NCBI GenBank assembly: GCA_029204225.1
Contig: CM055102.1
Span: 25,460,922 to 25,524,921 of the forward strand
DNA: 64,000 nucleotides
Direction: 5' to 3'
Source of the DNA: Diphasiastrum complanatum
Taxonomy: Eukaryota > Streptophyta > Lycopodiopsida > Lycopodiales > Lycopodiaceae
The notes below the pieces were generated by a model, which was not told the origin of the DNA, made no database searches, and saw nothing but the letters and a program-made list of their open reading frames with translations. Both the position numbers and the translations under genes were made by a program. Positions 14,525 to 29,700 of this stretch are shown here, piece by piece (the stretch's first letter is position 1; the number at the start of each line of letters is the position of its first letter).

Positions 14525-15350
14525 AACATTCGAGTCTTTGGAAAAATTTGAGCCTTCGACAAAATTCTGGTTTTCCGAAGAATTCTAGTCTTTAAAAAAA
14601 TTCAAGTCTTTGGAAAAAAAAATCGAGTCTCTGGAAAAATTTGAGTCTTCGAAAAAATTTGAGTCTTCGAAAAAATTTGACTTGACAGTACCAAGAGTTT
14701 TTCGATCCTTCAGAAAAATTCGAGTTGACAGTCCAATCCTTCGAAAAAATTCGAGTCTTTGGAAAAAATCGAATATTTGAAAAAATTCAATCCTTTGAAA
14801 AAAATTAATTGAGTCATTGAAAAAATTCGATATTTTGAAAAAATTCTATCCATTGGAAAAATTCGAGTCGTTCAAAGAATTCGAGCCATTGAAAAAATTT
14901 GAGTCTCAGAAAAAATTCGAGTCACTGGAAAAATTTGAGTCATTATTCAATATTTTGGAAAAATTTGATCCATTTAAAAAAATTCGAGTCGTTCAAAGAG
15001 TTCGAGTCATTGAAAAAATTCAAGTCATTAAAAAATTCGAGTCTTTCTCTAAAAAATTGAGTCGTTCGAAAAATTCGAGTCTTAAGAAAAGTTCCAGTCA
15101 TTGAAAAAATTCGATATTTTGGAAAAATTCGATCCATTGGAATAATTCGAGTCGTTCGAAAAATTCGAGTCATTGAAAAAATTCAAGTCTTTTCAAAAAT
15201 TCGAGTCGTTCAAAAAACTCGAGCCATTGAAAAAATCGAGTCATTCAAAAATTTGTCTTTCCATAAAAAATTGAGTCGTTCCAAAAATTCAAATCTTTCA
15301 AAAATTCAATACTTTTTGGAAAAATTCGGGTCGTTCCAAAAATTTGGCCG
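14525..15350 (+). repeat. 18-bp minisatellite array 1
   Basis: Dozens of degenerate copies of a unit like GAGTCTTTGGAAAAATTC. Since the unit is a multiple of three, long frames reading repeated EKFESL (+) or TRIFSK (-) appear; these are repeat translations, not supported genes. Variants GAGTCATTG and GAGTCGTTC alternate in places, hinting at a higher-order unit. Confidence 0.95.
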
Positions 15351-15403
15351 AATTGGTCGAACTTGGTCGTATTTCGGTCGACTTGGCCAAATTTTGTCAA
15401 ATT

Positions 15404-15411
15404 GGTGTGTG

Positions 15412-15450
<39 letters not shown>
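15404..15450 (+). repeat. (GT)n microsatellite
   Basis: About 47 bp of GT with one interruption near the start, separating the two minisatellite arrays. Confidence 0.97.
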
Positions 15451-15451
<1 letters not shown>

Positions 15452-15519
15452 CATTATCTTTTAGCAGAGATACTATGTCTGTCCGTGAATCAAATAGCCA
15501 AACTCCTTGGTTTATGCTA

Positions 15520-15955
15520 AAGGTCGATCTAGATGGCGGCCGATGATTTGGATGATGGCCGAGATCTCGCACATCTCACATCTCGAATATCTAACATTTG
15601 AGTTTTTGGAAAACTTCGAGTCTTTTGAAAAATTCGAGTCCTTGTAAAAATTTGAGTCTTCAGAAAAATTCGAGTCTTTGGGAAAAAAATGGAATCTTTC
15701 CAAAAATTTGAGTCTTCGAAAAAATTCGAGTCTTCGAAAAACTTCGAGTCTTTACAAAACTTAGAGTCTTTCCAAAAATTCGAGTCGTTCCAAATATTCT
15801 AGTCTTTCCAAAAAATCGAGTTTTCGAAAAAATTCGAGCCTTTGGAAAAATTTGAATCTCTTGAAAAATTCGAGTCTTTGGAGAAATTCGAGTCTTTGAA
15901 AAAATTCGAGTCATCTGAAAAATTTGAGTTTTTTATAAGGTCAAAAAATTTGAGT
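15520..15955 (+). repeat. 18-bp minisatellite array 2 with duplicated leader
   Basis: It begins with GGTCGATCTAGATGGCGGCC and an ATGATTTGGATGATGG block that also precedes array 1 (14456..14530), so leader and array were duplicated together. The array then repeats units like GAGTCTTTGGAAAAATTC to about 15950. Confidence 0.9.
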
Positions 15956-17352
<1,397 letters not shown>

Positions 17353-17523
17353 ATGGCGACGAGACAGTGGGATACGCATCAAGAGCTCCACATAACCGTA
17401 TCAAGATTCAAGAGCTCCAGTATGCATTGTCATGTCGTTTATCCCAATGGCATAATCTGCAAGTTTGGATTGGATGGTTGGCTTTTTCTTTCCGCCAAGT
17501 CCGGGATTCCCGATCTGGCTTAA
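17353..17523 (+). CDS. Small hypothetical frame (56 codons)
   Basis: An ATG-started frame with context CAATGGCG, close to the plant translation-start consensus, runs 56 codons to TAA. Its composition is protein-like (central HCHVVYPNGIICKFGLDGWLF) with no low-complexity sequence. I do not recognise a family. It could be a captured gene fragment or the first exon of something whose other exons are lost. No splice partner was found nearby. Confidence 0.25.
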   Translation: MATRQWDTHQELHITVSRFKSSSMHCHVVYPNGIICKFGLDGWLFLSAKSGIPDLA

Positions 17524-18317
17524 GACAATTCCACGGGTGAGGCCATTGGCCAGCCAAACCACCTGTTTGTTTTTGTTGCTTTATCTTGACTAAACCTTGC
17601 GTTGATTGCATTGTAGGCTTTTGTGTCTGCGACAGTCTGAAGACCTATTGTCATCCAATGGATAATGAATTCTGTAAACGTATATATGAATTCTGTAAAC
17701 GGATTGTGGAGAAAAGAGAAATCCAGAGGTGCATGAGGTTTGAGCTGACCTTGATCATTTCTTCGTGTATTCCGAACTGGATTAGGGCCTCTTCACATGC
17801 TGCCATACCCTCTTCACATGCTTTCTCTATAGTGCACTGACAACTGTTTTTACTGTGGTAGATCTTTACTACTAATATAAGAGTCTTGTAAACTGCCATT
17901 AGAGTCTCTGTAGCTGCTATCAACAGAATCTTTATCTCCAGAATCCCAGAAGCTACTAAACTGAAAACCAAGACTTGAGCTTCGAGAAAATCAGGGGAAT
18001 CTATCTGGACTGCAAAAGTTGCAATCGGAGCCTTTGTGCTTCAGGTCGCAGGTCCTCTTCATCTATGCAAGATAGATTCTGTCTAGAGTCTTGGAGGAAG
18101 ATGGAGGGGAAGAAGCTGTCCTTTGAAAAATAGCTCATCCGCTGGAGAGACAGTAGATTCACCTACTCCAGGCTCAACGACAGACATATTAAACTCGAAA
18201 TCAGGGGTCGGTTGAGAGGATGATGAACTATTTTTGCGGATGGGGAGAGGAGGGCACAAGAGCGATGGTGAGAGGAGGGCGATGGATAGAGGAGGGCGCA
18301 TCGCATCCACGGAGGGC

Positions 18318-18320
<3 letters not shown>
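17524..18320. other. No gene recognised
   Basis: It holds a short tandem piece (GAATTCTGTAAACG twice near 17668..17702). Longer frames on either strand look random. Confidence 0.4.

Positions 18321-18371
<51 letters not shown>
18321..18371 (+). repeat. (GA)n microsatellite
   Basis: About 51 bp of GA, directly left of dispersed repeat 'H' copy B. Confidence 0.97.
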
Positions 18372-18373
<2 letters not shown>

Positions 18374-18600
18374 TAAAATTTGTGTGCGTAAAAAAAAAAG
18401 GCTTGTATGTTGTTTTTTTACCATTTTTTTTCAAACCGTGTTTTAGCTCTTTTCTTTGCAAATAAGTGACGTTTTTTTGCGGGCACAACGTGACATTTTA
18501 GGCGGCAAAACACACACTCTCTCTAAAATAGTTTTATACTATACTAGTAAAGAGTGCCCGTTGGTGACGGGCAATGGCGGTCGATCTAGGTGGCGGCCGA
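18366..18600 (+). repeat. Dispersed repeat 'H', copy B
   Basis: The uninterrupted form of the module seen at 13840: T-rich block, GTGACG/GTGACATTTT blocks around GCGGGCACA, CACACACTCTCTCTAAAATAG, then a small hairpin GCCCGT-loop-ACGGGC and the GGCGGCCGATGATTTGG block that also heads the 18-bp minisatellite arrays. Confidence 0.75.
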
Positions 18601-18639
18601 TGATTTGGAAATTCCGTATGTCGTTGAGGGACGTTGATT

Positions 18640-19699
<1,060 letters not shown>

Positions 19700-19955
19700 C
19701 TCGGGGGGAAAAAATTTTGAAATTGTGAGTGCGCGTGCACCAAAAAAAAAAATGGCTTCTATATGTTATTTTTTTCACACGCATAGGACCTTTCAATCGT
19801 TTTTTAGCTTTTCGCGTTGTAAAAAACGTGACATTTTGTTGCGGGCAGAGCGTGACATTTTTGACGGCATGGCGATATTCTCTCTCTAAAATAGTTTTAA
19901 TATATATGATAGATAGACTAGTTGCTTGTGCCCGTCGATGACGGGCAATGGGCAC
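19700..19955 (+). repeat. Dispersed repeat 'H', copy C
   Basis: Same module as copies A and B, ending with TCTCTCTAAAATAGTTTTAA, TAGACTAGT and a 7-bp hairpin GCCCGTC-GAT-GACGGGC. Confidence 0.75.
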
Positions 19956-19984
19956 TTACGCACTTACCCACAAAAAGTGTTAAA

Positions 19985-20130
19985 TATTTTGGAGGCTATG
20001 TTTTTTTTACCATTTTTTTAAAACCTATTTAGCTTTTCCTTTTGCAAATTGGTGACATGTTTCGCGGGCACAGTGTGACATTTTTTACGGCAAAGCACAC
20101 ATTATATGTCTCTAAATAGTTTTATAGTAT
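19985..20130 (+). repeat. Dispersed repeat 'H', copy D (partial)
   Basis: T-rich block, CTTTTGCAAATTGGTGACA, GCGGGCACAGTGTGACATTT, ACGGCAAAGCACACA and TAGTTTTATA. It lacks the AG tract and terminal hairpin. It lies about 0.4 kb upstream of the EDRF1 start codon. Confidence 0.7.
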
Positions 20131-20506
20131 ATGGATATGGATATGGATAGATACATGAACATGATTTTGTTTAAACACGTATTTCAAATTCATACAATTC
20201 CTTAAGCAATCGTTTGAACAATCCTAAACATCGACGAAGACTTGAAACCATCACAGTCACAGGCACAGCCAACGTTCTTCGTCTTTCTCGCAATCGAATG
20301 TAGATCAAACAGTGAACCATCTCATGCACATTGGATTGCCAAGGGAAGTAGCAAGAGCAGAGCGAAGCGGAGCGGAGGGGCTGGACATGAACGATCCTCC
20401 TAAGCACAACGCCTCTTTGCCTCACGTCAAGAAGAAGGTTAAGCAGCAGGGGGATATTTGGCCAAATGCGTCGGAGGTGCTGCAGCAGCAGCAGCTGCTG
20501 CAGACA
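20131..20506 (+). other. EDRF1 upstream region / 5' UTR
   Basis: The frame of exon 1 is open further upstream, with ATGs at 20324 and 20387. The second gives a 40-residue extension containing a glutamine run (LQQQQLLQ, from CAGCAGCAG at about 20480..20496). I take this as 5' UTR because the ATG at 20507 has a better context and agrees with the family start. No TATA box could be assigned with confidence. Confidence 0.4.
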
Positions 20507-20732
20507 ATGGCGGGCGCCGAGGTTCGGCAGCTCAAACGCGTGGCCAGTATGGAAGTGCAGCGTCAGACGCAGCTAGGGTTTATGTGTGGCAGCCTCCCAG
20601 TGCCCACGTCCTCCATTGCCGTTTCGTCAAGCAATTTTGAAGCGAAGCCGGATGCAGTAGTTTTGCCTGCGATCAGCCTTCATAGCCAACGGTATTCGCT
20701 AATTGAAACAGCCGTGTTTTCTTCCATCACAA
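20507..20732 (+). CDS. EDRF1: EDRF1 exon 1
   Basis: Encodes the N-terminus [17 protein letters not shown] followed by the family block [10 protein letters not shown]. Donor GTTAGG at 20733 is inferred from the frame: without splicing, a TAG follows two codons later. The exon ends in phase 1. Confidence 0.7.
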
Positions 20733-23700
20733 GTTAGGATTCTTGATTTTGCGTTTGTAAGGTCTAACATGAAGTGCGCGTGGGCTTGGGAATGTTGCGT
20801 AGAAGTTTAGCACCGCGGTATTGGTTGCTGCCTGCAGAGACCGATCTTAATTCATTGCCTAGTGATTATGGGCTTCAATCGGAGAGTCTCATGCCAATCA
20901 CGTCAATACTTGATGCTGGAGGTAATTCAAAGGACATTGGGATAATTCTGTAAAGTGCTTGTGAAGTTCCAAGACTCTCTGTTGTTGAGTTGTTTGCTTC
21001 AAGTGTGCTGACTTTAATTTGTTTCAAGACTCTCTGTTGTTGAATTGTCTGCTTCAAGTGTGCTGACTTAAATTTTTTCTCCTAGTGACATAGACAGCAA
21101 TATCCATTATGCTTTTTGTGAAAATTAGCAAGTTATATTGAGCAACCACTGCCAAAGAGGCAGTAAGTCGTCTCTGCATGACTAATCGATAAAGAAAAGT
21201 GTGAGGATATTAAACTTTACTACTACATTTTAGAGCCATTTATGCCCATTCAAAATTTGAGTCCCTAACAAAACACACTAGCAGGAATTTTCCTGGGGAG
21301 ATTGACCTTTATTGAGTTTTAAATTAGTTGGTGGTATATGTTAATAGGTTGTACCCTTCAATTAAGTTTCTCAAATCATCCAATTTTTTTTGTGAAACAA
21401 ATCCAGTTATCCAATAAGTGGCAAGTTGGTTAGGACTTCCTTTTCCTTTGCTCGTAGTTAGGAGTTCGACTCCAATCCACCACCCCATAGATGATGATGA
21501 CATACAAGAGAAACAAAAAGTTTAACAAATGCTTCTAAGGCCCTCTTAGGTATTTTCACATCAATTCTACTCTTTCAAGATTCTTATGCTTAGTGCCACC
21601 ATGGCACCTCCTACTTGACATTTTCGCCTCAAAAATGGAAGGCTTTGCATCTAATACTCGCTTCTCTTTGTAATTTTGACTTTTAAGTGATTAAAAATAG
21701 TCTTATGTAGTTGGAAATTTGGATCTATGAGTGTCACAATTTTTGATTTTTTGCAATGATTGAAAGTGCTCTCGTTTACATCACCCAGCAGTGACTTGTT
21801 GAGCAAGTTAAATTAATTGTTGCGCCCCTTATAGAAGGGGCTAAATTCGGTCCTAGGCCCAAAATGTCAAATATTCCCTAAAAGCATCATAACAACTCTA
21901 TATGTACTTCTTGCTCGTGATAGTCTATTGTCCCTTTATTTGTGATGTGAGTTCATAACACTGACATCATTGCCTGCGTGCTATTATAGGGGCCATTACT
22001 ATCTATAGTAAATTCGTTTTTTTATTGCTTATGCATGTAGGTGGGTGCACTACTACTAGATTAGGATCTGTTTTACTACTTAGGAAACTCATCTTGGGTC
22101 TTTACCCAATATAGGTAGTAATTTTAGCAATTTGCTATTTGCTTTAGGCTTTTAGCTTTTCACATAGATTAGAGAAACTATATATGTAGGTTGGCGCCCC
22201 ACCACAATTCATTTCAGTGTGTTAGAGCTTTGCTCAATTCTTCTATAATCTGATTTCTCTTTAGTCTCTATGCTTGTTATATGTGAGTGCTAGTAGGACT
22301 AGTAACTCCATCTAGAATTTGTATGACAAATTTTGACATAGTATCAGAGCAGGCTTTTTGGTGAGAGAGAGAGATTACTTTTTGCAAGGTTGCAAGAAGT
22401 AGATTGAAGGAGCTGTTGCGCTGGACTAAGATCTAAATTAGATCACTGGACTATTCTGCAACCCAGATCTGTTCGCTGGAATAAGATCTGAATCAGATCG
22501 CTGACTATTTTGCAAAGACAGGAAATAGCTAAATTAGATCACTGGATCGAATTTTGTTATCCGCTGAGCTAGGATCATACTTGAACCTAGTTGCTGCCAT
22601 CAGAGTAGTTCACAGAACTGCTGAGTTGTTCGCTGGAAGAGGAGAATTCTGGGTAAGTTCACAGGCAAGGCTGCAGATTCAAAGAATTGGTGATACTGTT
22701 TGCTGGAAATTCAGGTTGCTAAGAATTGTTACGGATCAGAATAATGGCAGGATTGAACGATGTTGTGTTGCCGGAGTCTAGCAAGCTAGATGGAACTAAC
22801 TACAATATATGGAAGTTCAAGATGCAAAATCTTCTCCAGGATCAAGAATGTTGGGAAATCGTCACAGGAGTTGAGGTACCTCCTAATACTGACAAGGAGT
22901 TGCGGGAGTATCAGAGACGTAGAAGAAAAGCTCATCATATCATTAACTTGTCCGTTAGAGATATCATTATTCCTCACATCAGAGATGCTGCTGGACCCAA
23001 GGAGGCTTGGGATATACTGAAGAATTTGTATGAGACGATGAATCGGTCACGAATCTTGTTCTTGACTAATAAACTACACACATTGAAGATGGGTACAGGT
23101 GAATCAGTAATAGATTATTTTACTCGGGTGAAAGATTTGAGAGGGCAACTTATTGCGGTTGGAGAAAGTGTCCAAGATCTAGGGGCCATTACTATTTATC
23201 GTAAATTCATTTTTTTATTGCTTATGCATGTAGGTGGGCGCACTACTACTAGATTAGTATCTGTTTTACTATTAAGAAACTCATCTTGGGTCTTTACCCA
23301 ATATAGGTAGTAATTTTAGCAATTAGCTTTTGTTCTTTTGCTATTTGCTTTAGGCTTTTAGCTTTTCACATAGATTAGAGAAATTATATATGTAGGCTGG
23401 CGCCCCACCACAATTCATTCCAGTGTGTTAGAGCTTTGCTCAATTCTTCTATAATCTGATTTCTCTTTAATCTCTATGCTTGGTTTATGTGAGTGCTAGT
23501 AGGACTAGTAACTCCATCTACAATTTGTATGACAAATTCTGACACCTCCTGAGGGGCAACCTGCCTGATACCACACAACCCTCAAACTGCAATCTCCGCT
23601 TCTGCCATGGCTATGGGAACGAAGCTGGACACATAGTAGTCCCTACCCCCCAGTTGTGTAGTGTAGCCCTGTCTACCTCTCCCTCTCAATGGTGGATGCT

Positions 23701-26700
23701 GTGGCATGGTGGCTGGAGGTGGTGTTGAGGCTCCAATATCAGAAGGCTGCCGACTACTAGGCCTTGCCTCATTTGAAACTCTGTCCTATCCATGAGAAGA
23801 GAGGGGTGAGCGATGGGCAACCGGAGGGGGGGGGGGGGGGGGGGGGGGTAGCCTCTGGCTGTGCCACTACATCTCGATCTGCCAAAAAAAAAATTCAATT
23901 TAGGCGAACCGTAGTGACTAGTCTATGATCTAGAAAGCACATGTTTCAAGTGTCACCTCTCATGGTTTTCTCAGACAGGAAGGTTGCTTGACTACATGGG
24001 TATTCCTTTATCGTCACTTCCAGAGGGCACACATCACCATATTCGGCAATTTATATACATATCCTATATACATAGAGTTTGGGAGGGGCAGCTTCGAGTG
24101 AAGCCCCTTTACTACAGATCCATCTTTATGGAGACCGATTGTATGGGTTGTCCTATCCTCCCTAGATATCTGGACGGGGGTTTGTCACATGGTTTGAGAT
24201 TTATGTTGGGACAGTTTAGAGTCTCATCTCATTAGTTACCAAGGTTACAAGCCGATTAGACCGGGCCGAACTGATTCGAACCGGCCAGGCTGGTTTGAAC
24301 CGGAAAAAAAAAAATTCCAAAACATTTTTTTTTTGGCTTTTTGGTTTTTTTTTTTTTCAATAAATCTGGTTCGAACCAAAATCCGGTTCAAACCGGCTCC
24401 GAACGGTTCGAACCGTGATTCGAGGTTTGAACCGCGATTCGTGCAACTTTGTCAGTTACAAATGATGCCATGATCCTTGTCAAGCTATATGCATAGAGCA
24501 AGAATACCACAAGATAGCACATGGAGACCATCATAAACACGACGATTGATAAGGAAGCTAATGCACACGTGTGTACCATGCCAATTGTAGAAGTATTTAA
24601 GGATGTTGTGGACTACTCGAAACCTTTGAATCAAAACTAGATTCGAATCGGTTGCACATAAAAGAAAAATTGGAAAAATGCCTACCTCCTAAATGTGCAT
24701 GGGTGGCACAATGAATAGGGTTGCTGAAAACTTGTGTATTTCAGGTTACAAAAGTGATTACAAATTAGAATTTTATACGTCCTTACAGGTCACTACAATC
24801 TTCACAGGTCATATAGTCACAGGTGATTAGGATTCAAAGTTCAAACCCTAGTTTTTTAATTGAATTTTAGATTAAAGTTTAAGTGAAGCTTTGGATTTTA
24901 TATTGTGATGTTGATTGTTGTATGATATATCTAATTAATAATCATTGAAGAATCAGTTATTAGCATGATTTTTTATCCCAATTCCCTAAAAAAAGAGGAC
25001 TTTCTCCATGAAAAAAACAAACTTTTTCAAGGACTACTCAATATGAATCTTCAAAATCAACTTGAAATGATTCAAATCTAGTGACTATGCTACCAAGCTA
25101 TGTAGATGGCCCAAGAATGCCAAGAGCATGCATAACAATGAGTGTCGCTAGCAATGCTACTAAAAATAGGTATAGACTAAATCAATCGTATGGCCCCCAC
25201 CAAGGCATCAATATGAACATTAGGCTACCAAAGCACCAAGGGTGTAGCAAACCATCATTATGAACTAGAGCCAATGCATTCCAAGCTAGTCAAATAGACT
25301 AGAAATGCCAGATAGCAAGAATAGGATCGACCAGTACATGACATATAGCAATAGGAACATTAAGTGTAAACATGTACTTTCGTGAAAATTACATGCATGC
25401 CAAGCCAACATAATGGTCCCACAGTACCAAGGGAATGTAAAGGTACCACCATGATTCTTCCATTGTGCCACTCTGAGAGTGCCAAAGGACAATGCATATA
25501 CTATGGAGATCGTAAGCTTTGCATAAGGACCATGAATGGCAATCCCTATGAACAAGAACTAGTGTAGGAGTATCCCAAGCTAACCCTAAAAACCAAACAT
25601 GCCACATATCAACAAGTAAATATATATCTATAAGCACAATGAGATCCCAAGCTCATCGAAGGGACTATGCCCTCTGACATAGCCAAATCAAGAACTAGAG
25701 CAATTGCAACCCAAGCTTATCTACAGATCAACCACAAATGCTAAGGGTAGACATTGATGGATCTAGAGGGTCACCAAGTAATTTGTACGGATCACGAGTG
25801 TCAGTAAGCAACAACCTGAATGAGGGCAAGTGTAAAACACCATAGAAATCATCATGATAACCTAGAACAAGTCTAATAGAATTGCCCTAACTGCTAGGAA
25901 ACGAGAACGTGAACATAATGTGAAAGCATGTGGATCATTTTATCTAGCATCATAACTATGATAGACGACAATAAACACATCAAGTGCATAACAAAATCAG
26001 TCAAATCAATGGAGAATCAAGAAAGTTACCAAACAACAAAGCTCAAGCTCCTTGATAATAGAGATGGATTCCAACAAGCGTTTAATCAATTAATGGGATG
26101 CGTGGTAACCCATCAACATCCAAAGATATTGGGTGCATACATGCTCTATGGGTTTGCATGAGGTGTTTGATACTAAATTCAGCCCTAGGTATCAAGTGGA
26201 CCATGTGTCCTACTTGACCTACTTTTTAACTGTGCATGAGAGCAGTTCACAATGTAAATAAATTGATATCCCCATGGCATATGCACAACTTACAACTTAC
26301 AAATCTACAAAGCCTAGAGGGGAAAATAGGACTTTATTTCAACAACCCCCTTTAATGGCTACTTTATCTACACGTAACAACTAACATCCACCGAAATTTC
26401 TCTTTACTAAGAGCTTTAGTAAGGATGCAAGGTGCTTGGTCATTAGTGTCACAATAGACCACCTTAATTTCACCACTCTGCACCTTCTTCTGTAAAAAAT
26501 GTTGATCCACCTCTATGTGCTAAATACAAGCATGATACACGGGATTCTTGGATAGTTGAATACAACTCTAGCTATCACAATGCAGAATAGTAGTATCAGC
26601 CTCTAATACCCCATACCAAATACAAGCAGGTCAAGAAGTTAAGCAAAACATGCTATACGCATTTTCTTAGAAGACTCTGTAGGCTGATGTGAACCATTTT

Positions 26701-29700
26701 GATATTTATAAAGAGCCATTTCGATATTTACAAGTCCAACGTACTTACACTAAGGCAGGAATATAAGTAGATGACATTATCCAACCCTTCTTGCTGCACA
26801 AAACCCTTTGCAACTAGCCTTGCCCTAGGCTTTATGAATTTTGCACTTTATGACTACTATCTTGTAAGCCACATTCATTTGTTGAGGTAGCGCAGGAGAA
26901 GGTATAGCATCAAGCCATGCAAGAACAATATGACTATTCTCAAGAATGGTATGTTAGATTTTGTGGAATTGCCAAGAGGAAACGTCCCATTCGGTGTAAA
27001 GGACCAAATACTAGGCAGATGTGAGCTCATGACTCTCATAATGCGTAAGTTTTTTGCACCTTGGTTGTTGCACTCACCTTCGTCTATCATCTTACACTGT
27101 TTACCAGTGCCACCTTAGTAGACTCTTTGTAGGAGGAGGTGATAAAGATGGTGACCACGTATCCGATGGACCTTCCCTATCCCTCTTTCTTATAGCCTTC
27201 TTTGTCTCGTCTTCATGCTCATGCACAGAATCATGCTCTTACTATTCCTAAGGCCCTCTCAAACTAGACTTGGATATTCATGATTAATCTTGATTATTGA
27301 AATAAATCCACTTGTGCCCATCTTCTCATGCTCTTCCACATGAGGTGAGTGATCCTCATCAAAGATCACATTCTGACTTATGATCCGCTTCCTGCTAGTA
27401 AGATCAAATAGTCTACCGGCCTTCTCCTCTTCAATGTATCCTATAAAGATACACTTGGAAGATTTTGCAACCAACTTCTTCCTAGCATCTTGTCATAATT
27501 TGCTCTACAAATTCTAGATAGGAGTTAGCTGGTCATGCCAGCACTCACACACACCAGACCATCATAAGAGATGAAGAGAGCTTAGATTATGGAAGTGTGA
27601 GCAAAGCTCTTTACAAAATGGAATAAATGTGGTTGGGCGCTAGCCTCTCTTATATAGATTCTCTAGTTTAGCTAAATTTAAAAGCAAAAGCAAAGGCAAA
27701 AAGCTTCCAATGATAAAACTATCCTCATAGCAATTGACTTAGCAACTGGTGCAAAAGTTTTTTCATGGTCAATCCCTTCCTGTTGGGCATAACCTTTTGC
27801 CACCAATCTTGCCTTATGTTTATCTATAGAACCATCCGATTTGTACTTATTTCTATAGACCCACTTGCATCCAATGGCCTTTTTACTTGTAGGTAACTGA
27901 ACAAGTCTCCAAATCTTGTTCTTCATGATTGAGTCGTACTCCTCATCCATAGCTTTCCTCCAAATGTCCTCTTTTTCAGCCTCCCTAACAGTAGGTGGAT
28001 CCTTGGTTTCCAATATTGTGGCCATATATGCAAAGTGTACATCCCCAACCTCATGATGATCCTCTTGTCAATCCTGATTTTCATGTTGCTTTTCAAGCCT
28101 AGTCGAGCTCCTAGTCCCCTGTGTACTGGACTCTCCCTGTTCCATAATAGCACTATCCTTGATAGTTTCATAGTAGCATCTAAGCAATCTTCTAGTATCT
28201 GATGTAGGATGCTTGCTGCCTGGCGAAGTAGGAGGTGAATAAGTATCTCATGTACTTGATCCCTCCTTCCCTTTTCCTTTCTCATCAATAGTCACTCTAG
28301 GTACTTGGATTGGTGTAGGCGATACATATGTCGATTTCAGGCTCATGTAATGACTCATCACACAAGATAGGAATTCCTCCATCTTGCTTCCTATCATAAG
28401 GTATCTCTGTATCTTTATGGGTTCCATCCTCATCAAAGATCATATCCCTGCTGTTACACACAAGCTCACAAACCCTAAATAAATACACAAAATTGCCCAG
28501 CAAATTTGTCACTTTATTAATCTCAAGCAAATGTACATAGATCAACAAGCAACCATGAGCTCTCATAGCTGCGTAGGAATACCATAGGGAATGCTTGGCA
28601 AGCCTCACACTATGCACCCCTTAACCCTGACACATCCGAACGTTGACACATGGCAAACTCCATGCACAGTCGACACTTGGCAAACTCCATGCACAGTCGA
28701 CACTTGCCACTTGGCAGTACCCTAACACATAGGCAAGCTAGTAGGTGGACAGTCTACTAACACGTGTCACTCATGCATTGGACCAAATTCCAACCTCATA
28801 GTACAAATTCCGGCTCAAGTTTTCTTTCACAAATTTTTTTAATCTTTACGGGCACGAAAGGGAATCCCTAAAGCTGACAAATCAAGAAATGGGAAAGAAT
28901 GAGTAGGAATTTTTCCACTTAAGAACAAATCTAAAACAATAATTCAACTAGAAATTCTCTAATAGCGTGGTGAATTTATTTTTCATGCAATACGAGCGTC
29001 GAGTTGCAATTAATTCACCCTAGAATTGTTTAGTTGAATCTATCATACAAATTTCTTAGTTCTTTAAGTATGTTACCTCGAAAATCAAATCTCGGAAAAG
29101 TTCTACCCATCGGGCCTTATAATCCTTTCCAACTAATTTGATTTCAAACTTTCGGGTGGAAAGCACTAGTTATTGGTTTCTTGTTTTCATGTTTTGGTGT
29201 ACCATGGCATTGGCAAAATTTTTTCCTCCCATTGCCACAAGCTTTACTTTTTTTTAAGTCGGGATACTTCGACTGATCCATGAAGTCCAAGACATGGATC
29301 ATTTATTCACAGTTGCCCAATCAACAAATGAATATGGATTTCGGGTGAAAGAAAACGGCCATGAAAGTCTTCGGAATTCCATAAGGAATTCGGCCTTCAA
29401 AACTTGGAGAAAGTTCCTTTGCATTGAAGAAAACTTCATCTTGCCCATTTGACCAATAAAATTCATTATTTTGATCCGGGACTTTCATGACTAAGAAAAA
29501 GTAATGGATTTCTACGAGTACCACATGTTTATTAGTCAGTTTGCATGGGTCAACAAAACGGCAAAGCAATTCTCTATAAAAATTCGTTTTCATGAATTCC
29601 ATTGCTTTGCTTATCTCAACGGCAACTGCACGAAAAACATGGGAGTACTAAACCCATTACACATTTCCAGTAATGTCCCACAAAAAGTATAATATCTAAG

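Noticed and set aside
14817-15104. Genuine repeat protein (EKFESL repeats)
   Set aside because: Frames break often, both strands give equally long repeats, and there is no start context or flanking non-repetitive coding sequence.
14525-15955. CRISPR-like array
   Set aside because: The units are directly adjacent, about 18 bp, degenerate and without unique spacers, in a plant nuclear setting. This is a minisatellite.
23984-24235. Frame of 83 codons beside the MITE as a gene
   Set aside because: Protein-like in places but matching no family I know, without splice partners or start context, in transposon-rich intron sequence.
28297-28617. A separate host gene on the minus strand within EDRF1 intron 2
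   Set aside because: Its readable part ([16 protein letters not shown]) is the tail of a Copia integrase; the rest is decayed linker.
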